Below are positions 1-12,300 of a DNA stretch of 64,000 nt, piece after piece; the first letter of the stretch is position 1, and every line of letters begins with the position of its first letter. The DNA comes from Pachypanchax playfairii (taxonomy: Eukaryota; Chordata; Actinopteri; Cyprinodontiformes; Aplocheilidae): contig SSNP01000138.1 in NCBI GenBank assembly GCA_006937955.1, positions 823,685 to 887,684 of the forward strand, in the 5' to 3' direction. The translations under genes were made by a program, and so were the position numbers. The notes under the pieces are model-generated. The model searched no databases. It was given only the letters and a program-made list of their open reading frames with translations, and was not told the origin of the DNA.

Positions 1-119
1 CCGTAGTGTCTGTTTAATGGAATGTATCTGAATATATCTTTACACAGTGTGACCTCCCTCTGTATTTGCAGCATTTAGCACTTCCTGTTTATCTTACCTT
101 CTTATTCATCCTTGTGTAG

Positions 120-2142
120 GCAATTTATAAGATGGTGTCTTCTGTGATGAAAATGCCTGAGGACGAGTCGACACCTGAGAAGAGGACAGAGAAGATCTTC
201 AGGCAGATGGACACAAACAGAGATGGTAAAGTGATTATTTTTTTATTGGATGAATAGAAACTTGGATGACCTGTTGTTTTGTGGAGCTTATCAAAGGTTA
301 AACTCAAGTTAAGTGCAGCTCTGTGAGGATTTCACACGCTCAGGGAGAAGCTCTACTCAAACTTCATGCTGAAAGCAAAACATTTACAGTTAGGAGGAAC
401 ATCAGATGACGTTTCTCTGAAGTGGACAGTTTAATATGTGGTTCTGTTAGAAAGGCTTTTATTCTGAAATGTATCTTGTTGTTTGCTGGTTTATATCTGG
501 CAGCTTGTTGTCAGATGTTCAGCTGCAGGATGATCACTTTGGAATAAATGAAACAAAGTGGAACGTTGATGATGTTAAAAATCACAAAATATATGAACAT
601 TTTCTGAACTGAAAGGAAAATTAAAATTATCGTTAATAAAAATGCTTCAGAATGAAATTCATGTGACCAAAACCAAATGTTTTCATGTTTAATGTGCATG
701 AAGTTTTTTTTTCTCAGTTGAATGTTTTATTGTAAAACATCCTGAACATTATGAGACAAACATGAAACAGAGATAAATAAAGTCTTGTACAAGTTTTAGA
801 GATAAATTTAAATTATTGAAATAAATATTTTAATTTGAAAAGCACAAAAACTGAAGGTTTTTTTTTTTTTTTTAGATTTACATTTGGATAATAATCTTAA
901 CTTTTTATTGAAAGTAAAATGTGTTTGTTTTTATTTACATACAAACTGAAGTTACTCATAAAAAGAGGAGAAGAAGAGAAATCACTGAGATACAAAGTAC
1001 AGAAACATTCATTTGTTTTAGATTTTGCAGGTTCAAACAAGTATCGAAAAATAGAATAAAGCCTGGAAAATGTTTAAAGATTTGTTTCATACTTCATTTA
1101 AAAAAATTTGAACTTGTTAAAACAAGCAGAATATTTATTTGAAATATCTAAATGAACTTTGTGGTTAATCGTTAGTGTTGAACCTTTTCACACACATCTG
1201 ATAAATATCTCAAACTGATCGTTAAAACAGAAAATACTTTTATTTGTTTTTGTTTTTGTTTGGTTTCTAAGCGTTCTTCCCTCCTCTGTTATTTTACTTT
1301 GAACCAGTTTGACAACAGCAACGGATAAAAATTCAAACTTGCTTTTATTTTTCTGTATATTTTTTTGGACTTAGATGTAAAAATGTCTCAAACTGACAAA
1401 AAATCAGGTTAATTGAATTTGTAAAACTCTGGGATTGAATGAGGGTAAAGACGAGGGAGAAATCTTTGGGTCGTAGTGTTTCACTTCAAACACTGACACC
1501 TGCTGGTGAGAACGGAACAACATCAGAATGTGTGTGCATGCATGTGTGTGTGTGATGAACTGGTGACCTGTCCATCGTTTATCCTGCCTTTCATCCACTA
1601 ACTGTTTGTAGCTGCAGTTTATACACAGATAAACGTAGTTAACTGATTTATTTACCTGCTGGAGGATCAAGTTAGTGTTTATGAGTCGACTCCTTCCATC
1701 TAAATGTTCTAAATGTTCCTCAGCAGCTATGAGCAGTGATGATGTCATCGTTGCTCATCCACAAAAAATAAACATTATAGACCAAAAAGGTTCAGAGCAG
1801 AAAACAATAAACTACATTTATAAACTTTGGACAGAATTGGGGCCTTTTGTACAAAATGATGTTTGATTTACTGTTTTTAACAGATCCGTGTGTTTCCCTG
1901 TTATAACTTAATTTACACTGTTATTCTGTCTTTAAACTGTTTTATTTTTTTACTGTTAACTTTCATTGTTTTTAGCTCCTGCAGCTCATTCTCCTGCTGT
2001 GTACCAAAAACATCTTCTGATTTGGTCTCACTCTCGTGTTACAGGCAAGCTGTCGCTGGACGAGTTCATCAAAGGAGCGAAGAGCGACCCCTCTATCGTT
2101 CGTCTGCTGCAGTGCGACCCCAGCAGCGCTGGCCAGTTCTGA
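120..2142 (+). CDS. ncald: Neurocalcin delta, last two coding exons (partial)
   Basis: C-terminal 67 residues of a neuronal calcium sensor (about 193 residues in the family), a myristoyl-switch EF-hand protein that couples calcium to membrane targets in neurons. Exons 120-225 and 2045-2142 are joined by a 1.8 kb intron and the junction splits a Gly codon (GAT G|GC AAG). The first exon starts AIYKMVSSVMKMPEDE. The EF-hand 4 loop reads DTNRDGKLSLDE with the expected calcium ligands. The second exon ends in SSAGQF followed by TGA at 2140. The NRDGK and AGQF spellings fit neurocalcin delta better than hippocalcin, which I recall as NNDGK and ASQF. Upstream exons lie before the window. Position next to grhl2 matches the mammalian NCALD-GRHL2 pair. 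The intron is AT-rich with no gene in it. Confidence 0.93.
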
Positions 2143-3703
2143 GATGGATCCGGTCTGTAAGCCACCAGTAAGTAACTGCTTCAAAGTAAAGGTTGTGGTT
2201 GGAGTGAAGGTGAAGAGCCGCGCAGGTCTAACTGTAGACGTTTCTCTGAACTGTTGCGCCTGCAGGGCAGCGAGGCTTCCAGGTAAAGGTGGTGGATTCA
2301 GACACTATGTGTGTTCAGAATGTGGGTGGGATCATCCACAGTCACATGGTCTCTGTGACTGTGGAGTGTTCATTATATACTGACTCACCCAGATGTGTTG
2401 GTGCTGTTCCAGCTGTTTGAAACGAGGCTTCATTTCTCCTGAAAGGTCATTCAGTTAGATACTGTATTTACTATTTATTTAATTAGAATCTGTTTTATAT
2501 ATCTACTGTGTCTTTATGTGAAAGATTAGACAACAGAACAAGTGAAAAGAAATTATGAAATCAGGATGTCTGACTCCAGCTGTTACATGATGAGAAGAAG
2601 AAACAATTTGTGGGTTTTTAAAACAAAAACGAGCTAAAAAAATTGAGATTTTTGTTGGTGCCTCCAAAGAGACTATTATTATTATTATTACTAAATAACT
2701 TTTAAAACTTTAAGCTGCTGTTCTGAAACTTGTCTAAGTGGATAAATCACCAAAAACATGTTCAGCTTCATATGAAATATCACTCTGCAACTCAGATGGC
2801 TTTATAATACGTGAGTTAGTGGGCGGTTCCTTCTTGCTTTAAGGCAACAGCTGTTTGCTGCAGCAGCAGCTGCCATTCAGGTTAGCAGTTAGCATTTTCA
2901 GCTAACTAACTGGAGTTAAAGCATCAGTGAGGTTAAAGAGTCGTTCCTTTCCGCTGGTCCATGTTCAGTGTGGTGCACACCTGCAGTTTGAATCCTTCAA
3001 ATAGAATGAATGTCTGATAATAAAACACTTTAAGACATCTGTGATATTAATTAAACAGCTGGAAACACGTTATAATGCAGATCAGCTGTCGCTTATGGAA
3101 ACCAACAAATGGTTTTATACTGTTTGTGCAAATTTTGGTCAAATTAAAAACAAATAATTTATGTAATAAATATGTGTAAGTATAAAAAAGGTTACTGGTT
3201 TTTACTGAATTGATTTTCTGGAGAAATGACTTATTTGTTTCTAGATGTTTTAAAGGCACCAACAAATCTGGATACGTTTTAACCCTTTAGTGAGATTTTA
3301 AAACTGAGTAACGATCAAAAACCCCAAGATTTCAGTCTAAGATCAACCAGAACCAGTGAGACATCATGTTAGTCATCAGTGTGAGTAGGAAGGGCGTCGT
3401 CTGGGGCCACAAGCGTTCCTTCCTCAAACATTGAGAAACTTACCTGGGAACTTCCATTCAGGTGAATTTGTTGATAAATCAGGTTAACTGTTAAATTACA
3501 GGGTGATGTAACATGTTACAGAGTTTTAACTTTAAGAAGAAAAACACAGATTCAAAACATTAAAGGAATCATGACGTGACATAATCAGAACAATTAAAGT
3601 AAAACTGAATAATAATCGACACATGAACCTACAGAACAACGACAGTAGAAACTTTTGATGTTTTTAGCTCAAGTTTAGCGCCGCCTAGCCCAGCGTGACC
3701 AAC

Positions 3704-3927
3704 GGGCCCTCTGACCATTGGGCCCTCTAACCACTGGGTCCTCTGACCATTGGGCCCTCTAACCACTGGGTCCTCTGACCATTGGGCCCTCTGACCACCG
3801 GGCCCTCTGACCATCGGGCCCTCTGGTCATTGGGCCCTCTGGCCATTGGGTCCTCGGACCATCGGGCCCTCTGGCCACCAGGTCCTCTGGCCATTGGGTC
3901 CTCGGACCATGGGGCCCTCTGGCCACC
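3704..3927. repeat. 17-bp GC-rich minisatellite, about 13 copies
   Basis: Tandem copies of a 17-base unit close to GGGCCCTCTGACCATTG, with substitutions (CCACTG, CCATCG, GGTCCTCGG) distributed among units. Since 17 is not a multiple of 3, all frames of the minus strand read a quasi-repeated peptide with a 17-residue period. That explains the overlapping open frames here, which are not genes. It sits 1.6 kb downstream of the ncald stop. Confidence 0.9.
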
Positions 3928-4968
3928 ACCAAACATCTGATCCGTCTCCCTCCATCCGGCTTCTCACCCGTTCCCTCTGAGCTCAGTTTACATCCTTCCC
4001 TCTCAGTTTAACCTCCTGCTGTCAGCTTCATGTCGTGTTCACGGTCTCTGTTCGTTCTGATTGCGGCGGCGGTGATCTAACTGCAGCTTCTCCTCACCGT
4101 TCCACTCCTGTTGTGAATTAAAATACCTTTTCTGCTCAGACTGTCCCTCTCTGTCCATCCGGTCACAGTGTCTCCTGTCGTCTCCTGTCACTGCGGTCCG
4201 AGTGTGTCTTTAAAGCTCACAGGAATAATTTAAAGTTTAACATTTAGCTTTAATTATTAGTATAAACATTTTTCAATGCAGGTTGTTTCTAATTAGCTAC
4301 ATGTAGAAAATGACAGGAGCTTCTTTTTTGGACAAAACAACAAACACAGTGTAAATTAAGGAAGAATGTTCACATGGTTCAACTGATGACATCATACTCT
4401 ACGCAGCAGGCGGTAAATTAGAAACTCACTTAACTGAAAAAATTGCAATTCTTTGTTGAAATGTGAGAATAAGGAGTCATAAAGCATAAAGATTATTTTA
4501 TCTTATCATTTATTTTATTTTGTGTCTTCTTTTTCTTCACAGTGCTTCTTTGGGTGACTCCACTTACCTACATCTGTCTTCTGGAGCAAACTGCTGATGA
4601 AGAATGACATGAAGAAGAAGTCCGACCTTCTAAACAAATACTGAGGACTTATAAAGACGAGAAAAGGAACCCGCTTCCTGTTCGGTTTCCCCTCCTTCAC
4701 CTTCCACTTCCACCATCACACTTCAAAAAATTTTTAAAAAGACAAAAATAACCCCTTTCATCAGAATAATCTCAAATCAGATCATGAAACCCTTTTAAAT
4801 GTAAGCGCATCCATCCTGTAGGTCTGTTAGCACGTAGCGAAGGTTTGCTGTAGGTTGTATATATAAACTAGAGTCTGTGTATCAGTGTCTTTGCTTGGCT
4901 CTCTTTACTCTGAGGTTCCAGTCGGACTCACACAGCTTCTATCACTCGTACGTGTGACGAACGACCCC

Positions 4969-4970
4969 GA

Positions 4971-5006
<36 letters not shown>
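4969..5006. repeat. (GAAA)n microsatellite
   Basis: About nine uninterrupted GAAA tetranucleotides in the ncald 3' flank. Confidence 0.95.
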
Positions 5007-6732
5007 GACTGGATGTTACGGAGGAACAGGTGCAGGTGGGATCTTCTCACCTGCAGACAGACCTGTGAAGTTTGTTCTTTGCTCAGAACAAATAACTGCT
5101 TTCACTTACTTTGTTTTCTACTGTGAGATGTGTTTTTTTTTTTTTTTTTTTCAAACTTGAAAGACTTTGTTTCATATATTGTGCTGGAACAAAAAGAACA
5201 TGTCATGTTATGCTACTATGCATATTCTCCCTAATCAGTACTTAGATTTTGTGAAGTCTGGCCGATATGATGAAGGATGAAGAGCATCGCCGTCTCCATT
5301 ATCGGTTTACGTGTTTTTTAATTCACTTTCAGTAACAATACAGTAAGTCTTACTGTGCTCTAGCTTATAATATATTAGAAAAGTAGTCTATAGATATTTG
5401 AGTACAGTGTCATTATTTTAAAGTCCACATGGTCCAGGATGTTTCGTTCAGAACAAAACGGATGTGAAACAATAATAATGTTAGTTTATTGAAGCTTTCG
5501 CTGGCTGTCGAGCATGACGTTAGATTTTCTTTTGGCTACATGACGAGCAGACACTGTATCACATTCACTAGTGACTGTTTTTAAATGCTGCATGATGAAT
5601 TCCTTGTAGGTCACATGGCCGCGTGGGTTAACCTCAGATGTGTGCATGTGACTTAGACGCATGTGTTTTTATTCTATGGATATCAAACAGCCAGTTGAAT
5701 GACGTGCTGCTGTTCAAACATTTGCATCCTGCTGAATCCATCAGGACGATCCTCCCCCTTCTTAGTTTCAACTGAAAGACATTAGAACAATGTTTAACGA
5801 TCAGCCTGCAGCCATCGAGAATGTAATCGTGCAGCAAAGCCACTTACCACATGAGAAAAGCTTTGAATGTTTAAATACTGCTATTGTTTTTTAAATAAAT
5901 GAAAGATATAGAGAATCTGAACTACTGCCGTGACGCCGTCACAATGTGTTGCTTTCATTGTTTTTATGTAGACGGATCCATTTTTCCTATGAAAAATGCC
6001 AGTTGTAATAATTCAGTTAAACACAAATTAGCGAGTTGTGATCGAGTGCCAAATAAAAACAAAACAGTATTGTAAAAATTTATACTGTACAATTGTTATA
6101 TGTTGAACAAAATGTTTGTAACTGTTGACTTTTTGTAGGTTTTGTATTTAGTGACTCCAGTTTGCTGCAGGATTCTGTTTTTTTCTGTCAATTTCAGAGG
6201 CAAAGATTAAATTTACGATATATTGTGCCATTAATCATGTTGTCTGTAGTTTGTTTGTTATTTTGGGTCTTAGTTTACTGTTTATTTGGAATGTGAGTAA
6301 ACAATTTCAGAGATAATAATTGAGGGCCAGAAATCAGCTGATTGGGATCAGCTGACGGTGAAAAAGTGATTTTCATGAATAACTGAACTAATAATAAGAT
6401 CAGTGTCCATCCAGGTACTAAAGGTGTTTTCATGGTGAGTGAATCGGATCATGTCGATAAAACCAAGGTGAGACTCTAATTTTTGATGTAAATCACAGTA
6501 TGGTGGATCTGAGACGTCTGGAGGTCTGTGTTGTTATCAAACTCATTTAAAACCTCCTGAGACTCAGCAATGCATTTTTATCCTTTGTAATGGACAAAAG
6601 TTTTACACCTTTATTTTAAATAAAATGGTTTACAGTAATAAAACCTGGTTGTCCTACAGAGAACATACTGAGCTGTGACGTGTTCAACCAATGAACCAAA
6701 GCAGCTCCTTCCCTCTATTAGAAACTCTGATA

Positions 6733-7957
6733 TACACTCACCGGCCACTTTATTAGGTACACCTGTCCAACTGCTCGTTAACACTTAATTTCTAATCAGC
6801 CAATCACATGGCGGCAACTCAGTGCATTTAGGCATGTACACATGGTCAAGACAATCTCCTGCAGTTCAAACCGAGCATCAGTATGGGGAAGAAAGGTGAT
6901 TTGAGTGACTTTGAACGTGGCATGGTTGTTGGTGCCAGAATGGCTGGTCTGAGTATTTCAGAAACTGCTGATCTACTGGGATTTTCACACACAACCATCT
7001 CTAGGGTTTACAGAGAATGGTCCAAAAAAGAAAAAATATCCAGTGAGCGGCAGTTCTGTGGGCGGAAATGCCTTGTTGATGCCAGAGGTCAGAGGAGAAT
7101 GGCCAGACTGGTTCGAGCTGATAGAAAGGCAACAGTGACTCAAATAACCACTCGTTACAACCAAGGTAGGCAGAAGAGCATCTCTGAACGCACAGTACGT
7201 CGAACTTTGAGGCAGATGGGCTACAGCAGCAGAAGACCACGCTGGGTGCCACTCCTTTCAGCTAAGAACAGTAAACTGAGGCTACAATTTGCACAAGCTC
7301 ATCGAAATTGGACAATAGAAGATTGGAAAAACATTGCCTGGTCTGATGAGTCTCGATTTCTGCTGCGACATTCGGATGGTAGGGTCAGAATTTGGCGTCA
7401 ACAACATGAAAGCATGGATCCATCCTGCCTTGTATCAACGGTTCAGGCTGGTGGTGGTGGTGTAATGGTGTGGGGAATATTTTCTTGGCACTCTTTGGGC
7501 CCCTTGGAACCAATTGAGCATCGTTACAACGCCACAGCCTACCTGAGTATTGTTGCTGACCATGTCCATCCCTTTATGACCACAATGTACCCAACTTCTG
7601 ATGGCTACTTTCAGCAGGATAATGCGCCATGTCATAAAGCTGGAATCATCTCGGACTGGTTTCTTGAACATGACAATGAGTTCACTGTACTCAAATGGCC
7701 TCCACAGTCACCAGATCTCAATCCAATAGAGCATCTTTGGGATGTGGTGGAACGGGAGATTCGCATCATGGATGTGCAGCCGACAAATCTGCGCCAACTG
7801 TGTGATGCCATCATGTCAATATGGACCAAACTCTCTGAGGAATGCTTCCAGCACCTTGTTGAATCTATGCCACGAAGAATTGAGGCAGTTCTGAAGGCAA
7901 AAGGGGGTCCAACCCGTTACTAGCATGGTGTACCTAATAAAGTGGCCGGTGAGTGTA
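6733..7957 (+). mobile_element. Complete Tc1/mariner transposon with about 30-bp TIRs
   Basis: A 1225-bp element flanked by TA dinucleotides (6731-6732 and 7958-7959). The left end TACACTCACCGGCCACTTTA is repeated inverted at the right end, and the match continues through TTAGGTACACC, giving near-perfect inverted repeats of about 31-32 bp. It contains one uninterrupted transposase gene (6883-7923) transcribed left to right, with 150 bp before the ATG and 34 bp after the stop. Short TIRs, TA target duplication and one DDE gene are diagnostic of the superfamily. Intact frame and near-identical TIRs suggest a recent insertion. It lies between ncald and grhl2 and interrupts neither. Confidence 0.95.
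6883..7923 (+). CDS. Tc1/mariner transposase, 346 aa, DD36E spacing
   Basis: Cut-and-paste DDE transposase acting on the flanking inverted repeats. The N-terminal part (about residues 1-120) is a paired helix-turn-helix DNA-binding region (MAGLSISETADLLGFSHTTI, then a second helical block around SISERTVRRTLRQMG). Catalytic residues are visible: D155 in WSDESRF, D246 in FQQDNAPCH and E283 in [11 protein letters not shown]. Counting gives 36 residues between the second D and the E instead of the 34 of canonical Tc1. This matches what I recall of the DD36E (Incomer) group. The length is full for the family, there is no frameshift or stop, and the ATG is the first in frame after the left TIR. Activity is inferred only from integrity. 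Confidence 0.93.
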   Translation: MGKKGDLSDFERGMVVGARMAGLSISETADLLGFSHTTISRVYREWSKKEKISSERQFCGRKCLVDARGQRRMARLVRADRKATVTQITTRYNQGRQKSISERTVRRTLRQMGYSSRRPRWVPLLSAKNSKLRLQFAQAHRNWTIEDWKNIAWSDESRFLLRHSDGRVRIWRQQHESMDPSCLVSTVQAGGGGVMVWGIFSWHSLGPLEPIEHRYNATAYLSIVADHVHPFMTTMYPTSDGYFQQDNAPCHKAGIISDWFLEHDNEFTVLKWPPQSPDLNPIEHLWDVVEREIRIMDVQPTNLRQLCDAIMSIWTKLSEECFQHLVESMPRRIEAVLKAKGGPTRY

Positions 7958-7959
7958 TA

Positions 7960-8616
7960 TAATTCAAACAAACTGAATCTCTTAATGAATTTCACATTAA
8001 ATAAACTCAGGATAGAACCGGTATTACTAGATTTCTACAGACTGTCAGAATCAAACAGCTGTTTCTCATGTTTTCTTTCTGAGGTTGTTTTTTCACCAAA
8101 AACTGTCCAAGTTTGTTTTATGATCAAATTTAAATTGTTGCATTTAGTTTGGCAGTTCACCACAAATATGTTTTAATAACAAACCCAAAAGCTGAAACAG
8201 GCAGACCCCTCCCCCTTTTGTCTGTATTTAATTGTGATGATTGTTGTTTCCTTGTTTGAACACGACTGTGTTGAAGAGTTTAAATAATCTCAACATGTTA
8301 ATATCACATCCTGTCATGACACGAGCTGAACACTCCTTCACTGCAAGAGCAACAAGTTTTTCATGTGTTTCATCCTACAAACCAGCTGAAGCTTCTGCTA
8401 TTTATCTAAAGAAAAACCCCAAACCGGCCTCACAGTTTGGTTTTCTTTCAGAACGGGTACAAAGCAGCTGGTAGAACCACACAGATCCATTTAAAGGCCT
8501 CTGTATAACGAGGACTAATCCACCATAAACTCTCAGGAGGAACATCATGTTAGGAAGCTGTAAACGTTCCATGTGATGCTGCAGAAAAGAGACATGAAGC
8601 TGCTTATAAAACTATA
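7960..8616. other. Intergenic between Tc1 element and grhl2 3' end
   Basis: AT-rich sequence without exon-like frames or recognisable repeats. It separates the transposon from the convergent 3' end of grhl2. Confidence 0.5.
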
Positions 8617-8622
8617 TTTATT
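8617..8622 (-). terminator. grhl2 poly(A) signal AATAAA
   Basis: TTTATT on the plus strand, so AATAAA on the minus strand, about 680 bp past the grhl2 stop codon. Given no better hexamer between it and the stop it is the likely 3' end signal, giving a 3' UTR of about 0.7 kb. Confidence 0.55.
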
Positions 8623-9302
8623 GACTCATTTAAAAGACTGTACATTATGGTACAAAGACTCTCTGGTAGAGAAACTGAACGTGATGTTTCTCTGATAAAG
8701 TCTGATGAGTCTCTGAGAAGTTTAACAGCAACATGGAAACAGAGACTTGTGTTCTGTAATGTGACCCACAGTATTTACAAAACCTGATAATATCTGACTG
8801 GTAAAAATGTAAAACACATATGAATAAACTTTTTAAAAAAGACCAAACAACAAACAGAATTTACTAAATAAAAATCGCAAACTTTAGAGGCATAAACAGA
8901 ATCAGATGTTCTAAAGATTTTCACACGTTTCATCAGGATGTTAACAGAAACAACGTAAGACAGAAACAGCCAACAGCAGCCATGTTGAAGCTTTACACAG
9001 TGTTTTCACCCCAGCATGCCGAGCAGCTGCTCGCTGGCGTGGAGTAAATCTCAGTTACAGGCCAAGTTAACAAAATAAATCAGACAGGAACTCCTACAGG
9101 TTTACATGTGACACCTGATGCCAAAGAGTTTCTTCTGTTGTAAAATAAACTTGTAGTTTTTCAGATGTTTTCACTTACAGGCAGCAGCTGACGGGGTTTA
9201 AGTTCAGATTGTTAACGATGCTCATGAAAACAGACCCGGGACTTGATCACCATGTTGATCAGCTGTGATCTTCTCAGTTTGGTTGTGGTTTCAGAGCTGA
9301 AG

Positions 9303-12300
9303 TCAGAGTTCTGACAGAGTGACACACAAAGACTCAGCAGAGATCTCAAACGACAGGATGAAGGTGTCCTCGTTGGAATAGTGCTGAATGATGTTGTCGT
9401 CCATGTTCACCAGAACCCTGAATCAAATACAAGAAGGTTTTACATGCACACACATACACAAACATTATATCACCAGTAGAACTGGGACACCCTTCAAAAC
9501 CCTGATCAGGTGTTCCAGTCACGTCCACCGCAGGTGTGTGAACTGTGCCGTGACTGGAGGAGTCTTGTGCCATTTGGTTTATCTTATGTTCAACTGTTAG
9601 TGATATTATAACCAAGTGGAAGCAACTGGTACCAACAGCAGTTAAACCTTCAGCACACGTTGAAACAAACATGTCCAAAACCCGACAACTTGCTACAGAA
9701 ACAGACCTGCGACCTTCATATGACCTTCACTGTGGTTCAAATCCAGCGTGTGGAGATGTTTGGATGGGATTTCATGACCCAGCAGCTGCTCCATGTTTGA
9801 GTCTTTTGTAAGTGTAATGTAGAAATCTACAGGATTATTAAATGCACAATATGTAAGAATTTTACAGTAAAATATTCACACCACAGTCTAACGTCCCACT
9901 GAGGTTGAAAATAAAGTCACATTGTAACAGATCTGGATCTCAGTCAGCTGGGTGGTCTCTAGTTTCTGTCATTTTAATAAAGCTAACCCGGACCAGAATC
10001 ATTATTTACACGTGTCCCTGTGAGTCGCAGAAATTTTTTGTTACTTGAATTTTGAACATGTTCAAAAAAATTTACCACGATAACTGTTTTTAAAAATGGT
10101 TAGTCATTGTTTGTCTGGAACCCGACTGGAACCCGTCTCGACTAAGGTTCTACGAGTCAGAAGTGTCTAAAATCTGATACAACAAATTACATGTAAAATT
10201 AGAGTAAACTGTGAATAAAGTCAGAAATTATGACAAAAATAAAGTATGAAAAACGTGTGTAACAGTCACAATTAGTTTGTAATTACGTCACATGTCAAGA
10301 CTGACTGGCAGTGAATGGAACAGATGGCAAAGTGTCAAACACACCAATTCAATGTGATTATGAGTGAAAATGTGTCTTTTGTCTGTTTTATGACGACACC
10401 ATCCCATCACATCAAAAACAACTGGAACATGACGCAGACCGATAAGGCCGCTCAGTCCGACAAGCAAAACATTGTTTTGTTTCATTTTACATACATGAGA
10501 TTACAAATAAATCTATATAATCTCTTTAGAATCAACATGAGTACATTACACTCCTGTCTAATGTCCCGTTTCTCCTAAAACATCTGATTCAAAAGCTGTT
10601 AGATAAACACAAAATCTTGTTTCCAAGAAGTTTTTTACCCTTTTTTGCTTTTTTGGTAAACTTTGGTCATCTTGTCAACGGGCACGGCGTATTTCTCAGA
10701 TATCTGTAGAAAAAGAAAACATTTAAACTGCTGCAGGTTTTAATAAACGTACTGCAGAATGACAGATTCAGTTTTAAACAGTAGAGGACATTAGTCTGTC
10801 CCACCAGCAGTACTTACTGCCTCAGTCAGAGCTTTGAGGGTTGGAGCATGAAGCATCAAGGCATCGAACACTTCATCACACTCCTTCCTCACGTATATCA
10901 GAACTGATAAAACAACAAACGCAGGACAAAAGATTTTAGTCATTCAGTAAAACATGGAACATCACAGACATGAACTTCATAGAGATGACATCACCTTTCC
11001 TTTCCTGCTGCACCTTAGTCTTCTTGGGCTGCGGTGGACAGACATCTTCCTGACATAACATCCTCTTCATGGGAACGTTTCTGATCAACATATAATTAAA
11101 AAAAAGATTTTAAATGTCTTATTTCTTCCAAACAGATGTTTTTATTCTCCGTTTGAACTCGTGTTGGAGTCAGAGTTAGAGGAAGTGCACAGGTGTATGA
11201 GGCTGCAGCACAAGAAGGTTTAAAAAGGACCGACTCACCTGTCAGTGGCAACATCCTCAGTGTTGACAGCAAACACCTGCAAAATACAGAAACATGAAAC
11301 ATCTTCAGATAAAAACCATGAACATGAATGTTAGTGTGTTTGTGTTCTTTACCTGTCCTGCTCGCTGGAGGTTTCCAAAGTGGACATCAGGGATGAAAAG
11401 AACCGGCTGGGAGTTCAGGTCAGATATGCTTTTGAACAGCGTGTGTTCTGCTCTCTTAATGATGCAGGCTGGTCCTGAACTGCTGCTCTTCACTAATAAG
11501 AGAAGAAGAAGAACTCTGGATCAGCTGTTAAACATCCACTCAGTGAGAATCAGAAAACTGGAGCAGAAAAGGTAAAGACTGCACAGACACCTTGGACTTA
11601 TTGTTCAACAATGAGTGTGTGTATGCGTGTACATGTACACAAACAATATATATAAACTGCTAAAAATTTAAAGGAACGTTAGAGCAAAATCCAATGAAAC
11701 TTCTGGGATGTTAAGCAGTTCAGCATCGGGGGGGGAGGTGACCCCAAAAACAGGAACGTTCTGCATGTAGAACAACAGACATTTTTTTCTGTTTAATGTC
11801 ACTTAAAAAGGGGTGCAATCAAACTTTTACCATATTTGACTGTAGAAAATGTACTAACACGCTATGCACCCCTGTACGCGGCCGCTGCACCCCTGTACGC
11901 GTGTACGCGGCCGCTGCACCTCGGTTTTGTTTTGATTTTTGTATTTGTTGCCTCTTTTTCAAATTTTGATTATCATTGGAAGAGTGAGAATTTTATAAAT
12001 TATTTTTATTATAATGATTTAGTGTAATCATAAGCTACAGAGTTCATAAGAAAGGCCCTCAGACATTCTTAGCTAACAACAAGCTGTCATACTGAAATAT
12101 TCTGACTACCTTATAAAAGGTTTTTTACACCCACATAATGACAGTTAAAAGTTTGAAATCTTGACTAGTTCGATCATTTTGGTTACTTACGCTAAAACCT
12201 ACTAGAGAATTATTTTGTTATATTTTTTGCTTTAATAACAAAACTTGGGTCAAAATTTGGTTAATTAGCATTAGAAACGTATGACCTTCCTACTGCTTGG

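Larger units (their letters stand above)
2143..6731 (+). other. ncald 3' UTR and 3' flank, no further gene
   Basis: After the ncald stop, 4.6 kb carry no exon-like open frame. Long 3' UTRs are usual in this family, so much of it may be transcribed. Candidate poly(A) signals occur in several places, for example AATAAA near 6050 and near 6620-6640, and I cannot choose among them. The stretch contains a 17-bp minisatellite (3704-3927), a GAAA microsatellite (4969-5006) and a T-run near 5132-5152. Open frames here are short or caused by the repeats. Confidence 0.5.

Noticed and set aside
2036..2383. A 115-codon plus-strand frame overlapping the last ncald exon
   Set aside because: Out of frame with the conserved neurocalcin reading, which explains the sequence fully.
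3629..3936. Overlapping minus-strand open frames rich in Arg, Gly and Pro
   Set aside because: They are the 17-bp minisatellite read in different frames; no start context, no domain.
9470..9640. Possible Tc1 remnant (GTGATATTATAACCAAGTGG)
   Set aside because: Weak resemblance only, no catalytic motif or inverted ends to support it.
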